Made by a program: the position numbers and the translations under genes | In this document: positions 54,193-64,000 of the stretch, one piece after another | How the letters are laid out: the number at the start of each line of letters is the position of its first letter | How positions within the stretch are numbered: position 1 is the first letter of the stretch | NCBI GenBank assembly: GCA_037127315.1 | Contig: JBBBDQ010000750.1 | Span: 6,279,001 to 6,343,000 of the forward strand | Length of the DNA stretch: 64,000 nucleotides | Origin: Ascarosepion bandense | Lineage: Eukaryota > Mollusca > Cephalopoda > Sepiida > Sepiidae | Reading direction: 5' to 3' | The notes under the pieces: generated by a model | Seen by the model: the letters and a program-made list of their open reading frames with translations, nothing else | The model's database searches: none | What the model was told of the DNA's origin: nothing

Positions 54193-56438
54193 AAGAAGCA
54201 TTCAGTATTTGAACCTTATACAAAATATGACTATAATTTTTTTTTTTTTTTTTTTTTTTTTGGGGGGGTTTTTTTTTGGGTTTTTTTTTTTTTTAAAACA
54301 GTTCTATACAATGTGTAGCTAACTAGTAAAAATGGACTTTATTTTAGACTCAGCATCCCCAATGCATTGTGGTGCAGTGGATATTGGCTTGGAACTAGAA
54401 ATCGGGGAGCCGAGTTCAAATTCCAGTTGAATTCATTGCATTCACTTACACGCAAATACCCTTGGGAAAGGTATTAATCCGTCTCTTCCTTCCAGTTATG
54501 GGTTAAATAACAGATTGGGTTCTATAGCCTTGGCTGGCAACCAATCTACCGCAAAAAGCAATGCCAACCTACTGCGGGATAATCTTCTGCCCAGTCAGTC
54601 ATGTCTCTTTCGGGACATGATCGTCCAAGCGTGTTTCACGTATAGCACTTAACTGACTGATCCCCAAATTAGCTAAGAAACAGTATAAGTTGTCTTAGAC
54701 CAAAAACCTGTATTGGTCTGTATAATAGTATTTTTAAAATATAAAATATTTGTAATGTTGTTCGTCCTACCTTGTATTTTGATTTTGGTCACTTTCCTTC
54801 CACCATAATGTTGCTTTCTACTGTCTTTTTTGTACATATTCTCCTGCCAACTTTTCTATTGACCTTTCATCCTCAGTACCTCAACTGCATGGATTTAAGC
54901 ATACTACTTGATTGGCAAATAGGTCTCATCGTCTTACTGTTGAAATAGGTAGATTTAGCTGTAAGTTCTATTCTAATAGTTTCTTTTTCTGCCTGTGAAA
55001 CTCTTCTGGTTTCTTATTTTCCTGCCACTTAAGATCTTGAAAAATTTAAATCCAATGTCAATCACAATCTTCTGCTTTCCTGTAATCAGTTTTTTTATTA
55101 TCCTTTCTCTTCACTAACATTTTCTTGGTAACCTACTGCATCTTAGAGGCATTGTCACCTTGTATGGGGTGAAATGTCCTCAAACTTAATCGAAATTTGG
55201 GTCATCAGATCCTGAGGAGAAAATGTTGAAATATTTAAAAAGAAAGTTTAGTTTGTTGCTACTAAAATATTTTTGTTTAATTCTTTTCATTTGTATAGTT
55301 GGTGTGTAAGGACTAAAATATATTTCTGAAGTTTTAAAATTGGATGTTAATTCCCCACATATTATAAAATGACCATTTAAGAGGTTTGAATTTGGGTTCA
55401 CATGATGTTCGTGGAAGTTAAATTTTACAATGTTAGGGCATAATTTTTTAATGTATAAAGACTATAAAATAAATAGACAAAATTACATAAAAATAAAAAA
55501 ATTAAAATTAAAAATTAATCAAAACCTTACATTTTTTTTATGTAACTTACGTTGTGGTACAGTGGATATCGGCTTGGAACGAGAAACCGGGGAGCCGAGT
55601 TCAAATTCCAGTTGAATCCACTGTATTCACTTACACACAAATACCCTTGGGAAAGGTATTAATCCATCTCTTCCTTCCAGTTATGGGTTAAATAGCAGGA
55701 CAGATTGGGTTCTATAGCCTTGGTCAGCAACCAGTCTACCACAGAAAGCAATGGCAACCTACTGCGGGATAATCTTCTGCCCAGTCAGCCATGTCTCTTT
55801 CGAGACATGATCGCCCAAGCGTGTATCACGTATGGCACTTGACTGTTATATATTTTAGAAAAACTTGTCATCTTAAATAAATAACCCTAATTTACTAAAC
55901 GAAAAAGGTGAATTGATGACCACATGCTGTCATAGAAAAAAATACTTACTCAAGTACTTAGACCCAGATTAACATAGATTCTACTATGTGTTTGTTTTTT
56001 TCTTACTTCCTTCCTTTTTTTTCATTCTTTCTCCCATAAATATTTATTATTAATAATAATTACAAATTACTCCCCTTGGAATACTTCTCCCAGAATTTAA
56101 TTTATTTTATTTTATTAATAAATTAATAACAAAGATGAGGACAATAGTCCAAAATATAAATAATGAACCATCAAAGTAATATAAAATGTAAATAATTTTT
56201 GTTTACAAGGTAAATAAACACAGTTCCGTATTATATTTGCATGAAGGAATATTCAAAATAGTTCTTTCTTCTCTGTTTTACAGTATCTGCCATTTCTACT
56301 AGCATAATCATGTTTTATGCCAAGTTGGATGAATCAAGCCCAAAACAGACTCCACAAATGTCTTGGTCAACAGAATTGGCTGGAGCTGCATGTATCTTTG
56401 AACTGATTGCTGCTTTGTTGTTATTGACTGTGTCTTGA
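42678..56438 (+). CDS. Claudin/PMP22-superfamily four-pass membrane protein (spliced)
   Basis: Three exons (42678-42927, 48874-49029, 56284-56438) with GT-AG, phase-1 introns give 186 residues. The start ATG follows an in-frame stop at 42669; a candidate 5'-UTR acceptor (tttcttcag) ends at 42585. Predicted membrane segments are residues 27-51, 89-109, 125-148 and 165-185. The first outer loop has W50, GLW 60-62, C67 and C72, the claudin W-GLW-C-C signature, but with only four residues between the cysteines where claudins have eight to ten. The second loop is very short (KLDESSPKQTPQMSW). The chain ends directly after the fourth helix (LLLLTVS), without the cytoplasmic tail or PDZ ligand of many claudins. 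Family role: cell junction or membrane organisation. Exact orthologue unknown; an epithelial or septate-junction role is inference. Confidence 0.8.
42928..43360 (+). other. Intron 1, proximal part
   Basis: T-rich, splice-donor-proximal intron with runs of T at 42950-43010 and 43108-43121 and a (CA)n at 43274-43288. Nothing else is recognised. Confidence 0.6.
43361..44287 (+). repeat. 49-bp satellite in intron 1 (~19 copies)
   Basis: Unit attgattaattggttttgac followed by tactaagatcttagaaaatt and acatatggt, exactly 49 bases. From about 43500 to 44100 some twelve consecutive units are essentially identical. The last four are a variant (aactttgactaatcggtttt, then gactattaagatcttggaaa) with the same period, and the first two or three carry indels. 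Each unit holds the palindrome AAGATCTT. Confidence 0.95.
44288..47532. other. Intron 1, middle part; small relics only
   Basis: 45280-45340 resembles the inverted LINE terminus (caatgtcccttcaggaagta, then atatggctctccaca). 45440-45530 is a SINE-like scrap (agaaaggcatgaacccactt). On the minus strand 45765-45835 is weakly tRNA-like (gtagcataaggataac, then gagttcaagttcctgcc). 46695-46745 and 47008-47055 carry ttaaataacccatagaggt-type words of the 'gggcatgac' family. No other exon is supported. Confidence 0.5.
47533..47839 (+). mobile_element. tRNA-derived SINE in intron 1
   Basis: Complete: gatgtgcattgtggtgcagt head, caagttcgaattccagttga B box, body, and cacttaactgac tail. One substitution in the A box (GTCG for GTGG). 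Confidence 0.88.
48395..48835 (+). repeat. Dispersed repeat 'gggcatgacagtaaac', copy 3
   Basis: Starts ctgggtatgacagtaaactg, includes gtggtagcacctgttagggt and aaacactatgaaagtataaa, then AT-rich words. It ends ttaaataacccacagaggtt and gatatgctgttaaacaaaac. The right end lies only about 40 bases before the exon 2 acceptor. Confidence 0.7.
48874..49029 (+). CDS. Claudin-like gene, exon 2
   Basis: 156 bases between acceptor tgttttcttccag and donor TCTG|gtaaaa. It completes codon 84 as Ala and codes for AWYHVMQFLSLTGWAGMM, the second helix, the KRLDMYLPPTFRTNR inner loop and half of the third helix. Confidence 0.8.
49165..49505 (+). mobile_element. LINE 3'-end copy in intron 2
   Basis: gcttcctccttggtaactt-like start, ctgtagaactctatttcagt, and terminus gttaccttgcttggtgtgaa followed by an A-rich tail. 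More diverged than 3828-4182. Confidence 0.6.
49600..50240 (+). repeat. AT-rich dispersed repeat, copy of 15470-16050
   Basis: Same ordered blocks as 15470-16050 (tcaaataattgtcagatttt, aatgaaactttcagt, a cgaaaatcttctccaaa-type block), same orientation, moderately diverged. Class unknown. Confidence 0.6.
50470..50980 (+). repeat. Dispersed repeat 'gggcatgacggtaaac', copy 4
   Basis: Head gggcatgacggtaaactaca, then gagcatggaaccacctctta, then an internal tandem of gaaggaaaaatattgccaac (50725-50790), ending ttaaataatccacagaggtt. A further diverged AT-rich tail lies at 51235-51540. Confidence 0.7.
51540..51675 (+). mobile_element. Penelope-like terminal fragment
   Basis: acctgaagaaggccagaaca, then atgaggacaacagtctgaac and agtgtaaataatgtaaatac share the end word of the Penelope-like piece at 25326-26352. 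The same word occurs inverted at 38405-38460 and again at 56127-56160. Confidence 0.5.
51680..51840 (+). mobile_element. LINE 3'-end fragment in intron 2
   Basis: tcttttgaacaggtgaagag, then tgtttaggatgtggttcccg, then gcccTGCTTGGGGTGATATG and an A run. Same piece as 20165-20310. Confidence 0.7.
52076..53308 (+). pseudogene. Near-complete dead mariner transposon
   Basis: 1,233 bases flanked by TA (52074-52075 and 53309-53310). The left end, TTGGGTTGGGACAAAAGTTT, is mirrored imperfectly at the right. On the plus strand, scattered frames read TLGYMNCCNVRGPHNLMNKT, then DWKGIVHYECFPQKQKV, HPSGQF (mutated second catalytic region) and NFQITTYFDRYKIL, in the order of a mariner transposase. A roughly 20-base (TA) insertion sits near 52520 and there are many stops. 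Length is close to the usual 1.3 kb, so the element is old but whole. Confidence 0.85.
53311..54362. other. Intron 2, unrecognised; long T runs
   Basis: AT-rich. T runs lie at 54157-54190 and 54238-54295 (the latter broken by G7 and G3). No coding or repeat structure is supported otherwise. Confidence 0.55.
54363..54660 (+). mobile_element. tRNA-derived SINE in intron 2
   Basis: Full-length copy (gcattgtggtgcagtggata to cttaactgactga). Well preserved, apart from a short deletion around ataacagattggg. Confidence 0.88.
54838..55180 (+). mobile_element. LINE 3'-end copy in intron 2
   Basis: Contains aattggcaaataggtctcat-type text matching 49165-49505, then tctgcctgtgaaactcttct and terminus gtcaccttgtatggggtgaa. 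Confidence 0.6.
55550..55846 (+). mobile_element. tRNA-derived SINE in intron 2
   Basis: gttgtggtacagtggatatc to tggcacttgactg; among the best-preserved copies. It starts about 10 bases after a T run and lies about 440 bases before exon 3. Confidence 0.88.
56284..56438 (+). CDS. Claudin-like gene, exon 3 and stop
   Basis: Follows acceptor ctctgttttacag. Completes codon 136 as Val, then the rest of helix 3, the short outer loop and helix 4, ending at TGA 56436-56438. The first clear AATAAA downstream is at 57257-57262. Confidence 0.8.
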
Positions 56439-57262
56439 GTACTGACCATGCGGTGTACCCAATCAGCAAGCCATCCATGGGAACAAGTTACACCAAGGTT
56501 AGCACCAACTATCATGGTAGTCACCCAGTTTACTTGTACTATTTTTTGACCAAACTACCAATCTTTAATTCAAGTGGTACCATTCAAAGCACAAATGGAA
56601 AAGAAACTGTTCCTAAGCATTAACAAAAAATATCTTCACAGATATACATGTACTCTACAATACACACACACACCATGCATATATATATATATATGACAGC
56701 TGTTTTTGGTAACATTCTTTCTTTTTGGTTTGCCTCTCCACTTTCAGTGTCATTACTGAAAATGGAAGAAAAAGATTTTTTTTTTTTTTTTTTTTTTTGT
56801 CCCACTTAGGATAGGTAGGTTTGGTTGGTGATATGAAGTGTCCCTGATTGGTAAGCTATAAGTCACTTTATTTTTTATTTCCTTTTTTTGTTTTTTTGTT
56901 TTGGTTTTTTGGTTTTTTGTTTTTTTTTACATAATTGCTATAAAAGATCAAATTAGCCTAATGATGACCTGACTTGAATTTGAACCTGATGACCTCTTCA
57001 CAGCAGTTTTGATTTTTTTTTTTTTCTCATTATAAAATGGAAAAAAAAAAACAATTTTTTGGGTTCTCTCCCTTTCCTGGTATACATACTATTCTATATA
57101 ATGCCTGCCTGTTGCACTGCTAAGGTCTTTAATGATTTGTTTTATTCTTTGGATTGTAAAAAGATAATCTACTTCTCCAGTTATTAGTCTACAGTCTTAA
57201 AATTAACATATGAAAAATATGGCTTAAACAAATATATATTTAAATAACAGCAAAGAAATAAA
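56439..57262 (+). other. Probable 3'-UTR of claudin-like gene
   Basis: Extends from the stop to the first clear AATAAA (57257-57262). Contains (CA)n/(TA)n at 56661-56695 and several long T runs (56776-56799, 56886-56930). The true cleavage site is not known. Confidence 0.4.
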
Positions 57263-58769
57263 TGACAATACAGAAAACTTTATTGTGATACATTTTGTTC
57301 ATAGTGAAAGTCTTCAGACAAGTAACAGATATATTGATTAATTCAATCAGATATCTATAAAAGAAACAGACAATAAATGCTATACATAGTTTATATAAAC
57401 ATGTTAAAGATCAAGAAATGCTCAACATTATCAAATACAATTGTACAATATTTTGCCTCATTAATTATGAAAATATAGAAAGTAAGTCTCATCTACATTA
57501 AACCCCTTATCACTACATAATTTTTAATATTTGTTTAATTTTTTTTTTATTAACTGGAGCTGATTCCATCCTGAAATTATAGATATGTATAAAATATAAC
57601 ATAATTTGTTTTATGGGGATGCTTTTTTTATATGAAGTCAACAAATCCAATCCTTTCAAAGTTTTTAGAATATGGAAGTAGTTGGGTGTTATTTTCGTTT
57701 TTAAACAACACAAAAATTCATTTGGGTATTTCTAATATCATCATGAATTGAAATAATCTTCCAAGTTTTCAAATAGCAAAAAAATGAAATGCTATAATTG
57801 TAACTGAGCAGAACAAAATCTTAAGTTTCCAATGGTTGATGAAATCATTGGAGCCATATTTGCTTTGGTCAGCCATAGTGGAAAGCTAAAACATTTATTT
57901 AGTAATCAAATATGTTAGACACTTTAAAGATTAAAAATAGTATCTTCTTGTGTTGAGCATTTAGCTTTTGTTCTTAAAATCTTAGATAAGCTGTTTTTGT
58001 TGTTTTAAGAACATTTTACAAAATAAATATCTTAAAATGTTTAATAAACTGGAAAATGGTAGACAAGCAAGAAGTTAGTATCTCAAATTTAGTTATAGTC
58101 TCACTTAGGACTTTCTTGTATTTTGAAGACTATACTTTTTTCACTGGCAAGTTATTCATAAAATCAATTGTGTATAATCTCTATAGAAATTTGGATGTGT
58201 GGGGCATGAAATGAATAAACCTAAGCCAGTTGTTTAAAGTGAGCTAAGCAGTTTGAGATCTTTCACTTAGTTTCTGTAGTTTTTATCATTTAATATACAG
58301 GACAATTATAAAATAACACCTTTTTCTTTCTTTCTCTTATGGAAAATGAACTTTATTTATCAATATTAATGACTTGCTGTTGTAACCCCAAATATTAGGA
58401 ACAACAAAATATAACAAACACTGTTAAATATATTTTGAAACACAACCATATTCGTTTATTTTATTCTCACCGACCAGGATACAGCAGGATTGGGTGAGAT
58501 AACAAATTTCTCTCTACACATGGTTTATTGTCCAGCAGCCATGTTGTTCTTCTTTTTACCCCTTTTTCTGTGAAGAGTCAATGAATCGTTAAGGGAGAGT
58601 TGTCTCCCTAAAACTTGCATTAAAATTTACTCTTTTTAACAAAAATTATTGAGCTAGTTTTTAATAACCTGGTTATTGGCAGTTGTTAAAAAATGGAAGA
58701 GGACAACTTTTAGCCAATATACTACACATACACACACATTTTTGAAAAAAAATGACAGTGGAAAAAAAT
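57263..58769. other. Intergenic or UTR, nothing recognised
   Basis: AT-rich, no repeat family or exon recognised. It is more unique-looking than most of the window. Confidence 0.55.
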
Positions 58770-58940
58770 CTTCATGTGATGCATTACATTGTTTCGGACT
58801 TCATCAGACTAAAGTCATGTTTACATTCATGTGACTACACATGCACATGAAGGAGAGGGAATACTAAGAATTCTTTGTGCACATGTGTAGAACCATAACT
58901 TTAGTCTAATGAAGGCCTAAATGATAAAATGCAATATACA
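58770..58940. repeat. Imperfect inverted repeat
   Basis: gcattacattgtttcggact and catcagactaaagtcatg recur inverted as cataactttagtctaatgaa and aggcctaaatgataaaatgc around a centre of about 75 bases. Confidence 0.65.
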
Positions 58941-61270
58941 AACGTTTTCTATTTTGTTATTTTTTTCTTTCCCTAAAATTATTGTTTTTGATATATAAAC
59001 GTAATATACCATTTTCACACACACACAAACACACAGATAATATGTATTATTGCTATTTGGTTATTTTATGTGTAATGCACACATTTTTTGCTTGGGATTT
59101 TAATGAACAAGTCAGATACTGTATTCTTCAAGGTTCTTATTCTTTCCAAGCACAAATTTTGTTTTATAATGTGTGAAATGTACACAAAGTTGTAACTTTG
59201 TGTGCATGCATCCAAACTAACTGTATTTCAGTGCTTCTTGCACCAATTTCATAATATTAATAACCAATATATGAGCTAGCTTAAGCTCTTTTGTTAGATC
59301 AAATTTATTATTTTGAGAGGGGACATTATAAAGAACCGTTTTTGCACTTGTTGGAATGGGCATGATTCTACTGAAACATTATCACCAAAACTTGATACAC
59401 ACATGCTTATTTAAAGTTTGAACTGTTAATTTATTTTAATGCTTTCTGAAACTTTTTTTTTTTTTTACATTGATATGCATTGGGATTATTAAAAACAATG
59501 TATGAAAGAAAATTTGCTTTAGGGAGTCATTGGTTATGCCTTTGCAATTTGTATATCTATATAACACAGAAAGATTTATTTTTGTTTGTGACAGTTGCTG
59601 AAATCGTGTGTTGCAGCCAGAAATACTTCAGGTATAACAAAAATGTGCTGAATTAATACAAGAAAAAAATTACAAACAAAATAGAGGTGATTTGAAACTG
59701 AATGATAATATTGTGGGCTTTTCATTTGCACTGGGTTGAGAGCAAAGGGTGAAAAAAAAAACTGTCAAGGAAGATAAGTGTTAAATGATAATTATAAAAA
59801 TCCCTAATTTATTTATTTGCTTATCTGCATTGTAATAAAAAAAAATTTTTTTTGCATATAAGGCACAGGAAGTGAATTCAATTACAATTTTTGTTTATAT
59901 TGTTTCTCACAAAGAGTGAGCCGACAGATCATAGGGTTGTGTAGTTTGTGTGCATTTGTATATCTAATTTCATTCAAACCCTTTAGACGTAAAATTTCTA
60001 GTTTTTACTAAAGTGTTTTCTTGTTTTTTGTTTTTTGTTTTTGTTTTTTTTTTTGTTTTTTTTATATGAATGATTTAATTGTTCCTTGGATTTGCAAACT
60101 GCTGTTAAATATTTTAAAGAAACCACCTTCTTCAGTTCCATCTTTCACCTGCCCGAATTTGGTTATAAGTTGATACAAATCTGTGCAGTTTAAGAATAAT
60201 GTTTGAAAATGAAAGGTTACTCACTTATAATTCTTTTCTCAACTTGTCTAAAGCACTTAACTACTCATTGCCTCATGTATTCACTCAAATGGTCTAATAT
60301 TTTTCTCCAACAGAAAAAAAAAACTCAGAATGACTAGAAATGCAAGAGAATTATTACTTAACTTCTATTAAGTGCATTTATAAAATTAAAAAAAAAAACT
60401 TCTAAAATATAAAGGAGTATCTGACTTCAGAATTAAATCAAAAGGTTTTGTTTACTAAGCTTCACTTAGTTTGAAACAAAGTTGCACACAGTGAGGATCA
60501 AATTCCCATCAGTGGGAAATTGTTTACTATGATTTATGCTCATTTGAACCGGCATTGGAACCTTGTTAGAAATCCATTTTCTTGACATACATGTTACATT
60601 TTCTCTGTAAAGTTTTTTTTGGAAAAATGCTATTTTTTTGGTGAGGAAATGTTTTTTCTATTCCTTGGGATATATATGTGTGTCATCTGAACATTAAAAA
60701 GTTTTTTTTTTTAACGTATCTAAGAGTGACTAGGAGTACACACAGATTTTAAAATTCCAACTAAGGGGGCTCTCAGAAAATATCAATTCCAGCTTATGTA
60801 CAACAGAAGAGTTTCAGTTTGAGGAAGACTTGATTGATCCCAGCCCACCTATGTTATCTCCCAGGGGATGCTTAAAAGTCCTTGGCCTTACTCCCTTAAA
60901 AAAAATCTGACCAAATCACATAACAAAAGTTTTTTTTTAATGTTTTTTTTTTATTATATCTATTTATCTTTTTATATTTTTTTTTACTGTTTTTTGGTCA
61001 GGCTAAGAATTTTTCAGCACTTATAAATATGGTCAAGAATGAACTTTTATTCAATAGATACTCCGGTCTTATAAGTTTTGCTTTTTTTCTTGTATTTGTT
61101 GTTGTTTTTGTTTTTTTGTTGTTTTTGTTTTTTTGTTGTTGTTTTTTTTGTTTTTGTTGTTTTTTTTTTTTTTTTTTTTTTTTTTCAGTTACAGAATACA
61201 TTACATCAAAGTCTGAAAAACATTTTTAAGAAGTGTGTGCATTTGTGTATAGCAATTTAATAAGCATAAC
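58941..61270. other. Intergenic, nothing recognised
   Basis: AT-rich with long T/GT runs, the largest at 61092-61187 (T and GTTT words). 60480-60520 carries gcacacagtgaggatcaaat, a scrap of the tRNA-like repeat at 61275. Confidence 0.55.
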
Positions 61271-61274
61271 TTAC

Positions 61275-61388
61275 TTGTGACACAAGGCCAAAAACATAGG
61301 GCACCCAGTGAGGATCAAACATACTACTCAGTCATGATTGGTCTAGCAAGACAAGTTTGCTAACCATTACACCATGTCAAAGTGGTCA
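61275..61388 (-). other. tRNA-like SINE head, minus strand
   Basis: Minus strand reads catggtgtaatggttagcaa (A-box-like) and, about 45 bases on, gtatgtttgatcctcactgg (B-box-like). Echoes of the B-box end occur near 48215 and 60490, so this is probably a second SINE family rather than a tRNA gene. Confidence 0.5.
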
Positions 61389-61445
61389 TCATTTGTGTGT
61401 ATATGTCAATTACACATGCTACACACACACACACACACATATATA

Positions 61446-62190
61446 GTTTAATTAAATATAACAAACAATGAATGGCTATTATGTTTAATCATGAGCCATT
61501 CTAAACATTGTATTTTGACTTTTATTTCAGGTGAAAATGAAAGCCAAAAATTGTCCAACATTTGGATATTTTTTTATTATGCTGGTTCTAAGTTTTTGGC
61601 TTACACGAGCCATCTTCAGAGAGGTTACAGGGACGTTAACACAAAGACCATCAAAGATGATTTTATCTTGTGTTGACATAAAACATTGCTATAAAATGAT
61701 AACAGTAAAAAGAACCTTCAGATATTGGAGGCCATCTTCATTAAATCAAAACAACCCACATTTAAAATCACATTTCAGTCTGGTCACAACACATTACATT
61801 GCATTTAGACATATGGTTCTGTTAACAATTCGGTCTCTCATGCAGTGTGACATCATAGAACTGCATTACAAATTTATGAACTGCACCTGCTATTTGGTGA
61901 CTGTTATTGTTGCATAGCAATATTTTATGTCAACACAAGCTAAAATCATCTTTGATGGTCTTTGTGTTAACGTCCCTGTAACCTCTCTGAAGATGGCTCA
62001 TGTGAGCCAAAAACTTAGAACCAGCATAATAAAAAAAATATCCAAATGTTGGACAATTTTTGTCTTTATTTTTACCTGAAATTAAAGCCAAAATATATTT
62101 AGAACGGCTCATGATTAAACATAATAGCCATTCGTTGTCTGTTATATTTAACAGTATATGTTTAGAAAATTATCTGCTGCCTTGATACAA
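61446..62190. mobile_element. Fold-back element copy 3, long arms
   Basis: Arms of about 255 bases (61450-61712 and 61908-62160) around a loop of about 195. Arm words include aatcatgagccattctaaac, agccatcttcagagaggtta and acacaaagaccatcaaagat, each mirrored at the right. The right end ttgatacaata abuts (TA)n, as in copies 1 and 2; the left end abuts (CA)nTATATA. Open frames on both strands come from the arms and match no protein I know. Confidence 0.85.
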
Positions 62191-62205
62191 TATATATATA
62201 TATAT

Positions 62206-62332
62206 GCTTATGATCATATCATATCACGTTGAATACACCAGTTCTCGCTCAATCACTGAAGTTAAGCAACGTTGAGCCTGGTCAGTACTTAGATGGGTGA
62301 CCGCTTGAAAATACCAGGTGTTGTAAGTGTTT
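62206..62332 (+). pseudogene. 5S rRNA-like sequence (pseudogene or SINE head)
   Basis: Matches the animal 5S rRNA sense along its whole length: gcttatgatcatatc, tcacgttgaatacaccagtt, aatcactgaagttaagcaac, then gcctggtcagtacttagatg and ggtgaccgcttgaaaatacc. The box A region (gaagttaagcaacg) is intact and box C has one change (tta for ttg). A five-base duplication (atatc) near 62218 and about ten substitutions depart from the norm, and no T4 terminator follows. A retro-copy or SINE head is more likely than a working gene. Confidence 0.75.
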
Positions 62333-62339
62333 ATTGGCG

Positions 62340-62491
62340 GACGTGCATTGTGGTGCAGTGGATGTTGGCTCGGAAGGGGAAATCGGTGAGCAGAGTTCCA
62401 ATTCTAGTTGAACACTCTGCATTCACTTACGCACTGGTACCCTTGGGAAAGGTATTAATCCATCCCTTCCCTCGAGTTATGGATTAAATGA
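62340..62491 (+). mobile_element. tRNA-derived SINE, 3'-truncated, joined to 5S-like sequence
   Basis: Head gacgtgcattgtggtgcagt starts about 8 bases after the 5S-like end. It includes agagttccaattctagttga and runs to gagttatggattaaatgact, where family identity stops. The tail half of the SINE is absent. Confidence 0.8.
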
Positions 62492-63001
62492 CTTAGGTCT
62501 GCTGTTCATACGATCCTTGCCAAACTTCTGCACTGATTGTTTGTTATCAGCAATTCCAAAAAGTGTGGATGGTGCTACACAAGCCTTCCCCACTCAAAGC
62601 ATTTCTTGATGTGGCAGTCTAACTGATTTAAACACTCATATGTCGAAATCGACAGGAGAGTCTATAATAATATATATATATGTTGTATGTGTTATGTCTT
62701 GAAAACTGTCATAATGCATTGAATGAAATAAAGGAAGGTTGGGAGGTGTTTGTATGACCTGTTTATTATGATATTTCGAGACTATAATCTCATCATCAGA
62801 ATGGCAGAGAAAACCTCAGAATGACCGTGCTTTTAGCTGTCCATCTATGAATGGCTGTCTTTATCCACTGCCGCTGTGTGTGCATGTATGTACTTAAATG
62901 ACAACAGAGGGATGTCAACAGAATTTTGCTTGTTTATCCTTGTATCTCAACATGGGTTTTTCACTTTCTGAGAACTGTCATACAGTAGGCTGTGCATGAG
63001 T

Positions 63002-63042
<41 letters not shown>

Positions 63043-64000
63043 GAGTTTGTGACATTTACACTCACACAAATACACTTCGGAAAGGTATGAATTAATAGTT
63101 ATAGGTTAAATAGCAGTTCAAACTAGGCTTTCTAGTCTTGTTTGGCAACCAGACTAGGAGAAGGACACCTCTGAATTTAGGAGTGCTGTTTACAGACTGC
63201 ACTAGTTATCCGTAGTAGCAGTTCTTAAAAGTGTGGCTGGTTCTACATAGGCTTTCACCACTACAATTAAATCGTATATGTGAGTGGCCTAGTGGCTCAG
63301 TTATGAAGTTTCAGGCCTGCATATGTCACAGTCAACAAGAAAGTAAAGATCACACGCATGCACGCACACACACACACACACTCACACATGTGCTGAAAAG
63401 TTCTTAGTTCAAACATGAAGCCCTTACCTCTCCAACCTTAATCTACCCTATCAAAAAATATCTGACATTTGTTCAGATTTTGAAATGTGGAAATGTTTTT
63501 TAGAATATTTCTTACACACCTTCAATATGTATATGATTTGGAATCAAATATGGATTAAATCTAATGATAAAATATAGAATAAATAGCAAACATTTATAAA
63601 TTTAATGTTTCACTTTTATTTAAGCTTCATCAGAAATGTTACTGAAATGAATTATGGAAGAGAATGTTCCAGTATTTTGTGTGGTGTTTGTTTTGCTAAA
63701 TTTTTGTCTTGTTGGTCTGTTATGTCTGACTTCTGGAAATCTGTGTGTCTGGCAGTGTCCATATGTCTAATTGTTGATGTTAATGGGAGGAAATGAGAAA
63801 AGTGTGTATGTATGTGTGCATATCAGATTTCTAGTTGGTCTTGCAGGAGTTAGATGTACTTTATTAATGTATGAGTAAATTGTTGAGAAAAAAAATCTTG
63901 TGCATCGAGAAATTTGAGGATATAGAGATGTGTGTTTTGGTTTGATTCTATTGTTGTTATTATTTTTATTATAACGTTTGTTCAGGAAAAATAATGGGTA
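62492..64000. other. Intergenic, minor repeats only
   Basis: (TA)n at 62669-62680 and 63017-63041, and (CA)n at 63362-63380. 63058-63170 is a diverged SINE-like scrap (cacacaaatacacttcggaa, then ggttaaatagcag). No gene is supported. Confidence 0.55.

Noticed and set aside
61531..61917. 128-codon plus-strand frame as a gene
   Set aside because: Lies in the arm and loop of a fold-back element; the same arm gives a similar peptide on the other strand.
62206..62332. Functional 5S rRNA gene
   Set aside because: Five-base duplication, about ten changes and no T4 terminator; isolated and fused to a SINE.

Overview
The window is repeat-rich, AT-rich animal DNA with very low gene density. Long introns, GT-AG splicing, many degraded LINE, Penelope, Tc1/mariner and LTR relics, and about ten copies of one tRNA-derived SINE point to a mollusc, most likely a cephalopod of the octopus type. 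That assignment is inference from the repeat style and gene content; no single feature proves it.

Two protein-coding genes are well supported. On the minus strand, 11822-13615 is an uninterrupted 597-codon reading frame for VIPAS39 (SPE-39/VIPAR), the partner of VPS33B in late-endosome and lysosome-related trafficking. Its upstream DNA carries a perfect CRE and two CACGTG boxes. On the plus strand, three exons (42678-42927, 48874-49029, 56284-56438), joined by two phase-1 introns of about 5.9 and 7.3 kb, encode a 186-residue four-pass protein of the claudin/PMP22 type. A third, unplaced coding element is a spliceable exon at 7521-7687 for a PHD-type zinc finger. It has a one-base frameshift and lies between two copies of a roughly 300-bp direct repeat.

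Layout: 1-410 is a 32-bp satellite. 2.5-4.8 kb is a duplicated and inverted block of LINE 3' ends. 5.4-9.4 kb holds SINE and dispersed-repeat copies, the PHD exon and two hairpins. 11.8-14.2 kb is VIPAS39 and its promoter region. 17.4-23.4 kb is nested transposons. 23.4-26.9 kb is a degenerate AT-rich minisatellite split by a Penelope-like element. 27.4-32.3 kb has LTR-like remains and a LINE fragment. 32.5-41.7 kb is a mosaic of Tc1-like, LINE and Ty3/gypsy-like relics. 42.2-57.3 kb is the claudin-like gene, whose introns hold a 49-bp satellite, SINEs and a near-complete dead mariner. 61.3-62.5 kb has a fold-back element, a 5S rRNA-like sequence and a SINE head side by side.

No operon, CRISPR array or obviously new multi-gene system is present. 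The most unusual items are the PHD exon between direct repeats, the 5S/tRNA-SINE composite, the fold-back family sitting in (TA)n tracts, the homogenised 49-bp intronic satellite, and the single-exon VIPAS39. Edges of degenerate repeats are approximate (about 10-30 bases) because they were judged by eye.
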